The notes below the pieces were generated by a model that was not told the DNA's origin, did not search any database, and saw only the letters and a program-made list of their open reading frames with translations. Below, piece after piece: positions 34,317-43,671 of a stretch of DNA of 64,000 nucleotides; position 1 is the stretch's first letter; every line of letters begins with the position of its first letter. The position numbers and the translations under genes were made by a program. Origin of the DNA: Aliiroseovarius sp. F47248L (GTDB lineage Bacteria > Pseudomonadota > Alphaproteobacteria > Rhodobacterales > Rhodobacteraceae); NCBI RefSeq assembly GCF_023016085.1, contig NZ_JALKBF010000001.1, positions 2,875,194-2,939,193 on the forward strand. The letters run 5' to 3'.

Positions 34317-35495
34317 ATGAAGAATGTCGTAATTGCTGGTGCCGCGCGCACACCGATGGCTGGATTTCAGGGTGCGTTCTCAGGTGTCACGGCCGCTGAA
34401 TTGGGGGGCGCTGCCATCAAGGCGGCGTTGGGGGATGCTGGCGCTTCTGCCACTCAGATTCAGGAGCTTCTGATGGGTTGCGTTCTGCCTGCCGGGCAGG
34501 GTCAAGCGCCCGCGCGCCAAGCAGGTTTCGCGGCCGGTCTTGGCAAAGAGGTTCCTGCGACCACGCTGAATAAGATGTGTGGGTCGGGGATGAAAACCAC
34601 GATGATTGCGTTCGATCAGGTTGCTTTGGGAAGCACGGACATCATGGTCGCAGGCGGCATGGAAAGCATGACCGAAGCGCCGTATCTTTTGCCGAAAATG
34701 CGAGGCGGAGCGCGCATTGGACATGGCACCGTCATCGACCACATGTTTCTGGATGGGCTTGAGGATGCCTATGACAAGGGTCGCCTGATGGGGACGTTTG
34801 CAGAAGACTGCGCCGAAAGCTTCCAGTTCACCCGCGAGGCACAGGATGAATATGCGCTGAAATCGCTGTCAAACGCGCTGGATGCGCAAAAGTTTGGTGC
34901 GTTCGAAGGAGAAATTGCCGCTGTGACGGTCAAGACCCGCAAGGGTGATGTCGTTGTTGCCGAGGATGAACAGCCCGGCAATGCCCGCCCAGAAAAGATT
35001 CCAACGCTGAAACCTGCCTTTCGCAAAGACGGCACGGTCACGCCGGCCAACAGCTCCTCGATTTCCGACGGGGCTGCGGCACTGGTCGTCGCGTCCGAGG
35101 ATGCCGCCAAGGCCAACGGTCTGAAGATCCGCGCCCGCATTCTGGGGCATGCCAGCCACGCTCAGGAACCCAACCTTTTCCCGACCGCCCCGGTGCCAGC
35201 CGCCAAGAAGCTGTTGGACCGGTTGGGGTGGACCACGGATGACGTCGATCTGTGGGAAGTGAACGAAGCTTTCGCCGTCGTGCCGATGGCGTTCATGCAT
35301 GAGTTCGGTCTGCCGCGCGACAAGGTAAACGTGAACGGCGGGGCCTGCGCGCTGGGCCACCCGATCGGAGCCTCGGGCGCGCGGATCATCGTGACTTTGC
35401 TGAACGCGTTGGAAAAACGCGGGCTCAAACGAGGGATCGCTGCGATCTGCATCGGTGGTGGTGAAGGGACAGCCATTGCGATTGAACGCGCCTGA
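34317..35495 (+). CDS. Acetyl-CoA acetyltransferase (thiolase)
   Basis: A 392-residue thiolase II. Acyl-carrying Cys88 lies in NKMCGSGMKT, the catalytic His in GGACALGHPIGASGARI, and the second Cys in CIGGGEG near the C-terminus. It condenses two acetyl-CoA or degrades acetoacetyl-CoA. ATG 34317 follows GGAG with 6-base spacing; ATG 34305 is the alternative. It ends in a strong terminator and lies divergent from the STAS gene. No phaB or other PHA gene is beside it; the homogentisate locus elsewhere in the window would deliver acetoacetate. Confidence 0.94.
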   Translation: MKNVVIAGAARTPMAGFQGAFSGVTAAELGGAAIKAALGDAGASATQIQELLMGCVLPAGQGQAPARQAGFAAGLGKEVPATTLNKMCGSGMKTTMIAFDQVALGSTDIMVAGGMESMTEAPYLLPKMRGGARIGHGTVIDHMFLDGLEDAYDKGRLMGTFAEDCAESFQFTREAQDEYALKSLSNALDAQKFGAFEGEIAAVTVKTRKGDVVVAEDEQPGNARPEKIPTLKPAFRKDGTVTPANSSSISDGAAALVVASEDAAKANGLKIRARILGHASHAQEPNLFPTAPVPAAKKLLDRLGWTTDDVDLWEVNEAFAVVPMAFMHEFGLPRDKVNVNGGACALGHPIGASGARIIVTLLNALEKRGLKRGIAAICIGGGEGTAIAIERA

Positions 35496-35512
35496 TCGCG
35501 AGAATATAGAAC

Positions 35513-35538
35513 AAGGGCGCGGTTATGCGCGCCCTTTT
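35513..35538 (+). terminator. Rho-independent terminator of the thiolase gene
   Basis: AAGGGCGCG (35513-35521) pairs with CGCGCCCTT (35528-35536) around a 6-base loop, ending in TTTT, 17 bases after the stop and 14 before the next ATG. Confidence 0.88.
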
Positions 35539-35552
35539 ATGTTGGAGAACCC

Positions 35553-36008
35553 ATGGCGCGCGTCGATTACAATGACCTGTCGCAGGTGATCGCCTCCCTG
35601 ACTGAAGGCGAGACGGATGATGTTGCCTTAATGGCCTCATTGGCCTGCGAGGTGCATCACGCGGACGACCGGTTCGACTGGACGGGTTTTTACCGTGTAA
35701 CAGAGCCTGATATGTTGAAAATCGGCCCCTATCAGGGTGGGCACGGCTGCTTGCGAGTTCCGTTTTCGCGTGGGGTCTGTGGCGCAGCGGCGCGCACGGG
35801 GCAGGCACAATTGGTGCCGGATGTCGATGCGTTTCCCGGTCATATCGCCTGTGCCTCGTCAACGCGGTCCGAACTGGTGCTGCCGGTCTGGAACAAAGCA
35901 GGCGATCTGATTGCGGTCTTCGACATCGACAGCAATCAGCCCGACGCGTTCACGCAAGAGGATGCGGATCAGCTGGCCGCGATCCTGAACGCCACCTTCG
36001 CACAGTAA
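35553..36008 (+). CDS. Free methionine-(R)-sulfoxide reductase (GAF-type fRMsr)
   Basis: A 151-residue GAF-fold enzyme. Cys66, Cys76 and Cys100 match the 10- and 24-residue spacing of the E. coli fRMsr catalytic cysteines (84, 94, 118), in HGCLRVPFSRGVCGAAA and HIACASSTRSELV. It reduces free Met-R-sulfoxide, using thioredoxin. The complete cysteine set distinguishes it from ordinary GAF sensors. Single gene after the thiolase terminator. Confidence 0.93.
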   Translation: MARVDYNDLSQVIASLTEGETDDVALMASLACEVHHADDRFDWTGFYRVTEPDMLKIGPYQGGHGCLRVPFSRGVCGAAARTGQAQLVPDVDAFPGHIACASSTRSELVLPVWNKAGDLIAVFDIDSNQPDAFTQEDADQLAAILNATFAQ

Positions 36009-36065
36009 GCGACGTTGAACATTCCACTTGCGTCGAATCATGTCTTAGACTCATCGTGAAAAAAG

Positions 36066-36082
36066 ACGTGAAAATTTCACGT
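36066..36082. promoter_or_regulatory. Perfect palindrome, probable operator of the XRE-cupin regulator
   Basis: ACGTGAAA-A-TTTCACGT, two perfect 8-bp arms around one base, followed by TATAG. A further half-site CGTGAAAAA begins at 36054. It ends 20 bases before the regulator ATG, ideal for autorepression. Confidence 0.6.
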
Positions 36083-36102
36083 ATAGTTTCAATCTGTGAG
36101 GG

Positions 36103-36684
36103 ATGTTCAGGGTGCTGCACAGCGATCCCGCCTCAATCGGAAGCCTTGGCGCGGATATCCGCGCCCTGCGCAAGTCGCGCGGATTGACGCTGACCCAGTT
36201 GGCAGTGGCACTTGGCCGGTCTGTTGGTTGGCTTAGTCAGGTTGAACGGGACAAATCGGACCCTTCGATTTCGGACCTGCGCATGATTGCTCAGGCGTTG
36301 GGCGTGCAGATGTCCTTGTTGTTTGCACATACATCCGCCTTGGCAGATGAGCAGGGATATGTCGTGCGTGCGGGAGCGCGCCGCCCGATGGGGTCTGGCG
36401 ATGAGGGGCTGATTGAAGAACTGCTTTCGCCGGACCTGACGGATGATTTTGAAGTGATTCACTCCACGTTCGAACCCCGCTCGAAAATGCAGGCGCCAGC
36501 GTTTCGTCCAACACAAGAGCTTGGCTATGTAGTGTCTGGAAAGCTTGATCTGACGATCGGCGGCCGACGTTTCACGGTCGCGCGTGGCGACAGTTTTCGT
36601 ATTCGCAACGAGTTGCACGAATGGGCAAATCCCTATGACGAACCTGCCACCGCAATCTGGGTCATCGCCCCGCCGGTTTATTGA
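36103..36684 (+). CDS. XRE-family regulator with C-terminal cupin sensor
   Basis: A 193-residue regulator: helix-turn-helix at about 28-67 (LTQLAVALGRSVGWLSQVE) and a cupin barrel at 115-190 (ELGYVVSGKLDLTIGGRRF, DSFRIRNELHEWANP). Such proteins usually sense small metabolites (amines, amino acids, antibiotics precursors) through the cupin. A perfect palindrome precedes the gene. The GFA and dimethylglycine-dehydrogenase-type genes follow at 10- and 24-base spacing, so it is probably the local regulator and part of their transcript. Confidence 0.92.
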   Translation: MFRVLHSDPASIGSLGADIRALRKSRGLTLTQLAVALGRSVGWLSQVERDKSDPSISDLRMIAQALGVQMSLLFAHTSALADEQGYVVRAGARRPMGSGDEGLIEELLSPDLTDDFEVIHSTFEPRSKMQAPAFRPTQELGYVVSGKLDLTIGGRRFTVARGDSFRIRNELHEWANPYDEPATAIWVIAPPVY

Positions 36685-36694
36685 GGAGATCGCC

Positions 36695-37069
36695 ATGCTC
36701 AAAGGAAGCTGCCTTTGCGGCAATATACAATTCGAAACGTCCGCGAAGCCGAACGGCATTTCGATGTGTCACTGCGGTCAGTGCCGCAAACAATCCGGCG
36801 GCATCTGGTCGTCTGCCTATGTGCCGGAACGCGACCTGACAATCACTGGTGACGTGTCCTGGTATGCGGCCAGCCCCACGGCCAAGCGCGGCTTCTGCGC
36901 GTTCTGCGGGTCGTTTCTGTTCTGGAAAGCCCATGATGAAGACACGATCAGTTTCTCGTTGGGTGCCATCGACGGCCCAACCGGTCTGAAGCTGGAAAAG
37001 CACATCTTTGTTGCCGACAAAGGCGACTATTACGACATCACAGACGGCCTGCCGCAAAGCGCGCAGTGA
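36695..37069 (+). CDS. GFA-family (glutathione-dependent formaldehyde-activating-like) protein
   Basis: A 124-residue zinc protein of the CENP-V/GFA fold. Zinc ligands are complete: CLC (6-8), CHCGQC (25-30) and CAFC near residue 70. Paracoccus Gfa was reported to speed glutathione-formaldehyde adduct formation, though this activity has been questioned. Placement between an amine-type regulator and a demethylating flavoenzyme makes handling of released formaldehyde an attractive inference. GAGGAG precedes ATG 36695. Confidence 0.9.
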   Translation: MLKGSCLCGNIQFETSAKPNGISMCHCGQCRKQSGGIWSSAYVPERDLTITGDVSWYAASPTAKRGFCAFCGSFLFWKAHDEDTISFSLGAIDGPTGLKLEKHIFVADKGDYYDITDGLPQSAQ

Positions 37070-37093
37070 CACCCTAAATAGACGGAGCCCAAA

Positions 37094-39544
37094 ATGTCTG
37101 ATTTCCCCACCAAAGCCCGCGTCGTCATCATCGGCGGTGGTGTCGTTGGCGCCTCGTCGCTGTATCACCTTGCCAAGAAGGGTTGGACTGACTGCGTTCT
37201 GCTGGAAAAGAACGAGCTGACGGCGGGGTCTACATGGCACGCGGCGGGCAATGTTCCGACCTTCTCAACCTCATGGGCGATCATGAACATGCAGCGCTAT
37301 TCGACCGAGCTTTACGCGCGGTTGGGGGACGAGGTGGATTATCCGATGAACTACCACGTCACCGGGTCGATCCGTTTGGCGCATACGAAGGAACGGATGC
37401 AGGAGTTTCAGCGTGCAGCCTCGATGGGTCGTTATCAGGGCATGGATATCGAGATCCTGACCCCGGATGAAACCAAGGCGCGATATCCGTTTCTTGAAAC
37501 ACACGACCTTGTGGGCTCGCTGTACGATCCTCATGACGGTGACATTGACCCGGCGCAGTTGACACAGGCTCTGGCAAAAGGCGCGCGGGATATGGGGGCT
37601 AAGATTGTGCGGTTTTGTCCAGCGGAAGGCGTGACCCAGCACGACGACGGCACGTGGACGGTGCACACCGAAAAGGGCGACATCGCCTGCGATTGTGTGG
37701 TGAATGCGGCCGGTTACTATGCCCAACGCGTGGGCGAGTGGTTCAAGCCCTTCGGCGGGCGCACCGTGCCGATGATGGTGATGAGCCATCAATACCTGTT
37801 GTCTGAGGAAATCACCGAAATAGAGACGTATACAAAGGAAACCGGGAAGAAGCTGCCTTTGCTGCGGGATGTGGATGTGTCGTATTATCTGCGGCAGGAA
37901 AAGCACGGCTTCAACCTTGGCCCATATGAGCCCAACTGTCGGGCACATTGGGACACGGCGGCCGATCCGATGCCCGACGATTTCAGCTTCCAACTTTGGA
38001 ATGACGATCTGGATCGGATCGAGGATATCGTGACCGACGCTATGGAGCGTGTGCCCGCGCTCGCCACCGCTGGCGTGTCACGTGTGATCAACGGCCCGAT
38101 CCCTTATGCCCCTGATGGTCTGCCCCTGATCGGCCCCATGCCCGGCGTGAAGAACGCGTTTGAGGCCTGTGTATTCACCTTCGGGATCGCGCAGGGTGGT
38201 GGTGCTGGGAAGGTGCTGGCGGAATGGATCGTCGACGGGGCGACCGAATGGGATATGTGGGCGTGTGATCCGCGCCGTTACACCGACTATACCGATCACG
38301 ACTACTGCGTGCAGAAAGGGATGGAGGTCTACGGCAACGAATACGCCATGCATTTCCCCCGCCACGAATGGCCCGCCGCGCGCGACAGGAAACTGTCGCC
38401 TGTGCATGACAAGGTAATCGCCGCTGGTGGCGTCATGGGTGTCTATAACGGCTGGGAACGCGCGAATTGGTATGCGAAGCCCGGTGATGATACCTCGCTT
38501 GAGGCCACGCAAACATGGGGCCGCTCAGGTCCGTGGGAGCAACGTATCCGCGAAGAATGCGAGGCCGTTCGTGACGGTGTGGGCGTGCTGGACCTGCCGG
38601 GGTTTTCGCGCTTCAACCTGTCGGGCGTTGGCGCCGCGGAATGGCTGCACGGCATGTGCACCGGGGGCTTGCCTAAAGTGGGGCGGATGAACCTGCTGTA
38701 TTTCGCTGATGCCCGTGGCCGCATCCTGACCGAGATGTCGTGTATGCGTCATGCGGACGACTTCTTTACCCTGATCACCGCCGCCACGGCGCAATGGCAT
38801 GACTTCGAAGTGCTGGCCCGCGCGTTGCCTGCAGGACTTAGCCTGACGGACCATACCAGAGACTATTCCACCCTGATTGTCACCGGACCCAAAGCGCGTG
38901 ACCTGTTCGAAGGTCTGGGAACCACGGCTGATCTGACCGCGCCTTGGCTGTCGCATCAGCCCGCGACGGTGGCTGGGGTCGACTGCGCCCTCGCGCGGGT
39001 CAGTTTTGCCGGGGAACTGGGCTGGGAAATCCACGCCGAGAACGCCAGCATCCCCACGCTTTACGATGCAGTGATCGGCGCGGGCGCCAAGCCCTTCGGC
39101 ATGTATGCGCTGGACAGTTTGCGGCTTGAGAAAGGGTATCGCGCGTGGAAAGGCGACCTGTCCACCGACTACACCATGTTCGAAGGTGGGCTGGATCGTT
39201 TCGTGCGTTTGGACAAGCCGCAGGACTTCCCAGGTAAAGCGGCGTTGCAGGCGGAAGCACAGGCGGGACCGAAGAAGCGATTTGTTACCCTGATCGTTGA
39301 CGCAGGCGATGCGGATGCGCCTTTTATGTCGTGCATTTGGCGTGACGGTCAGATTGTCGGGGAAACCACGTCAGGCGGCTGGGGCTATAGAGTGAATGCC
39401 TCGATCGCGCTGGGCATGGTGCGGGCTGATCTGGCGACCCCCGGCAGCCAACTCGAGGTCGAGATTTACGGCGAACGACGCCCCGCTATCGTGCAGCCCG
39501 ACCAACCGCTGTGGGACCCTGCCAATGAACGGCTGCGGGGGTGA
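37094..39544 (+). CDS. Dimethylglycine dehydrogenase-like FAD/THF enzyme
   Basis: An 816-residue enzyme in three parts: DAO-type FAD domain (GGGVVGASSLYHLA, 14-27), a central FAO-M linker, and a C-terminal GcvT-like tetrahydrofolate domain from about residue 430. His49 in STWHAAG matches the residue that carries covalent FAD in mammalian DMGDH/SARDH. SLYDPHDGDIDPAQL closely resembles human DMGDH (GLYNPGDGHIDP), more than the second copy in this locus. It would oxidatively demethylate an N-methylated glycine, passing the methyl to THF. Substrate not proven. Confidence 0.88.
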   Translation: MSDFPTKARVVIIGGGVVGASSLYHLAKKGWTDCVLLEKNELTAGSTWHAAGNVPTFSTSWAIMNMQRYSTELYARLGDEVDYPMNYHVTGSIRLAHTKERMQEFQRAASMGRYQGMDIEILTPDETKARYPFLETHDLVGSLYDPHDGDIDPAQLTQALAKGARDMGAKIVRFCPAEGVTQHDDGTWTVHTEKGDIACDCVVNAAGYYAQRVGEWFKPFGGRTVPMMVMSHQYLLSEEITEIETYTKETGKKLPLLRDVDVSYYLRQEKHGFNLGPYEPNCRAHWDTAADPMPDDFSFQLWNDDLDRIEDIVTDAMERVPALATAGVSRVINGPIPYAPDGLPLIGPMPGVKNAFEACVFTFGIAQGGGAGKVLAEWIVDGATEWDMWACDPRRYTDYTDHDYCVQKGMEVYGNEYAMHFPRHEWPAARDRKLSPVHDKVIAAGGVMGVYNGWERANWYAKPGDDTSLEATQTWGRSGPWEQRIREECEAVRDGVGVLDLPGFSRFNLSGVGAAEWLHGMCTGGLPKVGRMNLLYFADARGRILTEMSCMRHADDFFTLITAATAQWHDFEVLARALPAGLSLTDHTRDYSTLIVTGPKARDLFEGLGTTADLTAPWLSHQPATVAGVDCALARVSFAGELGWEIHAENASIPTLYDAVIGAGAKPFGMYALDSLRLEKGYRAWKGDLSTDYTMFEGGLDRFVRLDKPQDFPGKAALQAEAQAGPKKRFVTLIVDAGDADAPFMSCIWRDGQIVGETTSGGWGYRVNASIALGMVRADLATPGSQLEVEIYGERRPAIVQPDQPLWDPANERLRG

Positions 39545-39545
39545 T

Positions 39546-40496
39546 ATGCCGAATTCGCCTGTTCAGGTCGATATTCTGGTCGCAGACGGTTTCGTTCTAA
39601 CCGAATTCACTGCCGTCGTAGAGCTGTTGCGAACCGCCAATCGAGTGACAGCGAAAGAATCTTTTCGCTGGCGCTGGTTGTCTAAGCGCGGCGGGCCGAT
39701 CACTTGTCGAGCAGGCATCACAATCGACACGCATCCGTTCGATTCCAAACATACGGCGCAGTATGCTTTTGTGCTTGGGAATTCTGATCCCGATGCGCCT
39801 GATCTGTCACTACGGCGTGAGATTAAAGCCTATCAATGGGCCGGTACACGCGTCATCCTGCTGTCAGAAGCGGCAAGCCGCTATATCGCCGAGACGGGTG
39901 AGCAACTGATGAGCCACACCACCCATTGGGAAAACCGCGCACTTCTAAACGAACGCGGCACTCCTGGAATGGGGTCCTATGCTTTGGTGGCGGATGATGG
40001 GCAGATTACCACGAGCGCCGGAATGGGGGCGACCTATGATTTAGTGCTGGGGATGCTTGGAGGCCATATCAGCGCCGCCGCTGTGGCCACTGTCGCCGAC
40101 ATTTTTCTGCACGAAACAATACGAACTTCATCCACACTTCAGCCCTTCGGCGGCAAGGAACTGTCACGCAGCGGCAATCGTCCGCTCGATCAGTGTATCG
40201 AGCTGATGCAGACAAACCTGGAAGAACCTTTGCGGATATCCGAGCTTGCAGGTTTTCTGAATATCTCGGAGCGTTCACTGGAGCGTCAGTTTCGCAAGCA
40301 TTTCGGCACCACACCCAACACCTATTATCGCGAGCTGCGGTTAAACCAAGCCAATACGTTACTGCTGAAAACGTCGATGAGTGTGCGTGAAATTGGGCTG
40401 GCATGCGGGTTTGCCAATGGCTTCTCAACCCTGTTCGGACAGCACTTCGGGATTACACCCACCGCCCTTAGGCGCACGCGAGCCCCCGCAGGATGA
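39546..40496 (+). CDS. GlxA/GbdR-type AraC-family transcriptional regulator
   Basis: A 316-residue regulator with a DJ-1/PfpI-like N-terminal domain (VDILVADGFVLTEFTAVVELL) and a C-terminal AraC double helix-turn-helix (residues ~220-312: ISELAGFLNISERSLERQF and VREIGLACGFANGFSTLF). GbdR of Pseudomonas, which activates glycine betaine and dimethylglycine catabolism, has the same layout. It lies between the two demethylating flavoenzymes, one base after the first, so it is a likely activator of the locus. ATG 39546 follows GGGGGTG. Confidence 0.9.
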   Translation: MPNSPVQVDILVADGFVLTEFTAVVELLRTANRVTAKESFRWRWLSKRGGPITCRAGITIDTHPFDSKHTAQYAFVLGNSDPDAPDLSLRREIKAYQWAGTRVILLSEAASRYIAETGEQLMSHTTHWENRALLNERGTPGMGSYALVADDGQITTSAGMGATYDLVLGMLGGHISAAAVATVADIFLHETIRTSSTLQPFGGKELSRSGNRPLDQCIELMQTNLEEPLRISELAGFLNISERSLERQFRKHFGTTPNTYYRELRLNQANTLLLKTSMSVREIGLACGFANGFSTLFGQHFGITPTALRRTRAPAG

Positions 40497-40585
40497 CAGA
40501 TTCCCGACAGTGGTGACGGATTGAAAAGGTTTCGGGGCCAGTGATCATGCAACCGTCAGCCCAAACCCACATGGAGTGAAAGATC

Positions 40586-43033
40586 ATGAGCCTTCCCAAA
40601 CATGCCCGTGTTGTCATCATTGGTGGCGGCGTCATCGGATGTTCCGTTGCCTATCACCTCGCCAAGCTGGGGTGGACAGACGTGGTACTTCTGGAGCGCA
40701 AGCAACTGACATCGGGCACTACGTGGCATGCAGCCGGCCTGATCGGTCAACTGCGGACCTCATCAAACATGACCAAGCTCGCCAAATACTCGGCGGATTT
40801 GTATCTGGGGCTGGAGGATGAAACTGGCGTGGCGACGGGAATGCGGCAATGTGGCTCGGTCTCGGTCGCGCTGACGGATGAGCGTAAGGAAGAGCTTTAT
40901 CGCAGCGCCGCCATGGCCCGTGCGTTTGGTGTTCCTTGCGAAGAACTGTCGCCTGCTGAGGTGAAAGAGCGATATGAGCATATCAATCTGGAGGGCGTCA
41001 CTGGCGGTATCTGGTTGCCCACCGATGGGCAGGCTGACCCCGCCAACATCGCGCTGGCGTTGGCCAAAGGTGCGCGACAAAACGGTGTAGTGATTAAAGA
41101 GCGGACGAAGGTCACCGGCATCACCCGGGACGGCCGCAGGGTGACAGGTGTCAATTGGGTATCTGATGATGGGTCAGATCAAGGCACCATTGCTTGCGAC
41201 ATGATCGTAAACTGTGCAGGCATGTGGGGGCATGAGGTCGGCAAGATGGCGGGTGTGAACGTGCCGCTGCATGCATGCGAGCATTTCTATATCGTCACCG
41301 AAGGCATAAAAGGACTGACCCAAATGCCGGTGCTGCGGGTGCCTGACGAATGCGCCTACTACAAGGAAGACGCCGGAAAAATCTTGCTGGGTGCGTTTGA
41401 ATCCAACGCCAAACCTTGGGCGATGGACGGCATTCCTGACAGTTTTGAATTTGACCAGCTGCCCGAAGATTTCGATCATTTCGAACCCATTCTGGAAGCC
41501 GCCTGCAATCGGATGCCGATGCTGGCCGAGGCGGGTATTCACACCTTCTTCAACGGACCCGAAAGCTTTACGCCCGACGATGCCTATCACCTTGGCCTGG
41601 CACCAGAGATGGACAATGTCTGGGTGGCCGCAGGTTTCAATTCGATCGGCATTCAGTCTGCAGGCGGGGCAGGCATGGCCTTGTCGCGATGGATGGACAG
41701 TGGCGAAAAGCCCTTTGACCTGGGCGATGTGGACATCAGCCGGATGCAGCCGTTCCAAGGCAACAAGCACTACCTTTATGAGCGCTCGAAAGAAACTCTG
41801 GGCCTGCTTTATGCCGACCACTTCCCCTTCCGCCAAAAGGCCACTGCACGCGGGGTGCGGAGAACGCCGTTCCACCAGCACTTGTTGGATCGGGGTGCCG
41901 TCATGGGCGAAACCGCTGGGTGGGAACGGGCAAACTGGTTTGCCCGCGATGGGCAGGTGGGGGGATACGAATACACCTGGGGCCGCCCAAACTGGTTCGA
42001 CAACGCCGCTGCCGAACACAAGGCGGTGCGTGAAAAGGTTGGTATGTATGATATGTCATCCTTTGGAAAGATCCGTGTCGAAGGCTCGGATGCCGAGGCG
42101 TTTTTGAACCGGGTATGCGGCGCCGACATGTCGGTGCCCGCGGGAAAGATCGTATATACCCAGTTCCTGAACGCACGAGCCGGAATTGAAGCTGATGTAA
42201 CCGTCACGCGCCTGTCGGAAACCGCATACCTTGTCGTCACACCGTCCGGCACCCGTCTGACGGATGAGACATGGATGCGCCGCCATGTGGGTGACGCGCG
42301 TGTGGTTATCACCGATGTGACGGCAGGTGAGGGTGTACTGGCCGTGATGGGGCCCAATTCCCGCGCTTTACTGCAACGTATCAGCCCAGCAGACTTCAGC
42401 AACGACACAAACCCGTTTGGGACCGCGCAAGAGATCGAACTGGGCATGGGTCTGGCCCGCGCTCATCGTGTTTCATATGTGGGCGAGCTAGGGTGGGAAA
42501 TCTATGTATCTTCCGATATGGCCGCTCATGCGTTCGAGACGATTTTTGAAGCAGGGCGGGACATGGGGCTGACGCTGTGCGGCATGCATATGATGGACAG
42601 TTGCCGGATCGAAAAAGCGTATCGACATTTCGGTCATGACATCACGTGTGAAGACCACGTGCTTGAAGCAGGGTTGGGATTTGCAGTCAAAACTGACAAA
42701 TCTGACTTCATCGGGCGCGATGCGGTATTGGCAAAGAAAGAAGAAGGTCTGTCACAGCGCCTAGTTCAGTTTAAGCTGACCGACCCCGAGCCGCTGCTCT
42801 ATCACAATGAACCGCTGTTCCGGGATGGTGAGATTGTGGGCTATCTTAGCTCTGGAAGCTACGGCCACCATCTAGGGGCAGCGATCGGCATGGGGTATGT
42901 GCCTTGCAAAGGTGAAACCGCTGCCGAGGTTTTGGCCTCAAGCTATGAAATTGACGTCGCGGGCACGCGAGTTAGCGCCAAGGCGTCGCTGAAGCCAATG
43001 TATGATCCGAAGTCAGAGCGGGTTCGCGTATGA
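40586..43033 (+). CDS. Sarcosine/dimethylglycine dehydrogenase-like FAD/THF enzyme (paralogue)
   Basis: An 815-residue homologue of the 37094 product with the same three-part layout: GGGVIGCSVAYHLA (13-26), His48 in TTWHAAG for covalent FAD, and a C-terminal GcvT-like domain. It differs in the substrate half: WLPTDGQADPAN replaces YDPHDGDIDPAQ, and LIGQLRTSSNMTKL follows the His motif. Sarcosine or another N-methyl amino acid is a reasonable guess. Its stop overlaps the GNAT gene start (ATGA). Confidence 0.88.
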   Translation: MSLPKHARVVIIGGGVIGCSVAYHLAKLGWTDVVLLERKQLTSGTTWHAAGLIGQLRTSSNMTKLAKYSADLYLGLEDETGVATGMRQCGSVSVALTDERKEELYRSAAMARAFGVPCEELSPAEVKERYEHINLEGVTGGIWLPTDGQADPANIALALAKGARQNGVVIKERTKVTGITRDGRRVTGVNWVSDDGSDQGTIACDMIVNCAGMWGHEVGKMAGVNVPLHACEHFYIVTEGIKGLTQMPVLRVPDECAYYKEDAGKILLGAFESNAKPWAMDGIPDSFEFDQLPEDFDHFEPILEAACNRMPMLAEAGIHTFFNGPESFTPDDAYHLGLAPEMDNVWVAAGFNSIGIQSAGGAGMALSRWMDSGEKPFDLGDVDISRMQPFQGNKHYLYERSKETLGLLYADHFPFRQKATARGVRRTPFHQHLLDRGAVMGETAGWERANWFARDGQVGGYEYTWGRPNWFDNAAAEHKAVREKVGMYDMSSFGKIRVEGSDAEAFLNRVCGADMSVPAGKIVYTQFLNARAGIEADVTVTRLSETAYLVVTPSGTRLTDETWMRRHVGDARVVITDVTAGEGVLAVMGPNSRALLQRISPADFSNDTNPFGTAQEIELGMGLARAHRVSYVGELGWEIYVSSDMAAHAFETIFEAGRDMGLTLCGMHMMDSCRIEKAYRHFGHDITCEDHVLEAGLGFAVKTDKSDFIGRDAVLAKKEEGLSQRLVQFKLTDPEPLLYHNEPLFRDGEIVGYLSSGSYGHHLGAAIGMGYVPCKGETAAEVLASSYEIDVAGTRVSAKASLKPMYDPKSERVRV

Positions 43034-43581
43034 GATTTGATGACCAGCCAGGGTTGGAAGGTGAAACAATCGCATTGCGCGGGATGCTTGAAAGCGACCG
43101 CGCAATGCTGGCAATCGCGGCCAAGGACCCAAAAACATGGGCAGGCCATCCGGTGCGTGACCGACATAACGCCAAAGTCTTTAACCCCTATTTTGATTTC
43201 CTGCTGTGCGCTGGTGGCACCTGCGTAGTAACCGACAAGAACAGTGGCAACCTGATCGGTTGTTCGCGCTACTATGTCGGACCTGATGCGCCGAACGACA
43301 TCGCGATTGGGTTCACATTTCTGAACCATCTCTATTGGGGCGGCGTGACAAATTTCGAGATGAAAACGCTGATGTTGGATCATGCATTCGAGTCGTTTGA
43401 ACGAGTCTGGTTTCACATTGACCCATCCAGTATTCGGTCGCAAAAAGCGACAGAGAAGTTGGGTGCGATACTCTTGGCGAAAAGGAAATTGGACCTGATC
43501 GGAGCGGGGAAAGAGGCGCCTTGGCTTAGTTACGAGCTGGTTAAAGATGCCTGGATGCGTGTCAAAGCGGCAAAGCAATGA
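43030..43581 (+). CDS. GNAT-family N-acetyltransferase
   Basis: A 183-residue acetyltransferase of the RimJ/RimL-like type. The acetyl-CoA region is recognisable (IGCSRYYVG, DIAIGFTFL, NFEMKTLMLDHAFESF, then NxxS-like DPSSIRSQKATEKLGA). It is translationally coupled to the paralogous demethylase by an ATGA overlap, so it may modify an amine or amino acid from that pathway (inference). Substrate unknown. Confidence 0.85.
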   Translation: MRFDDQPGLEGETIALRGMLESDRAMLAIAAKDPKTWAGHPVRDRHNAKVFNPYFDFLLCAGGTCVVTDKNSGNLIGCSRYYVGPDAPNDIAIGFTFLNHLYWGGVTNFEMKTLMLDHAFESFERVWFHIDPSSIRSQKATEKLGAILLAKRKLDLIGAGKEAPWLSYELVKDAWMRVKAAKQ

Positions 43582-43671
43582 TTCATCACGTTTCGTTATG
43601 AAAATGCGCACAGAAATCCCGCTATCGCTTCCTGCCTCAACTGCCTTACAAGCAAGAGGAAGGAGCGCGCG

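Noticed and set aside
37070..37093. Glycine riboswitch before the dimethylglycine dehydrogenase-like gene
   Set aside because: Only 24 bases separate it from the GFA gene, with no room for an aptamer.
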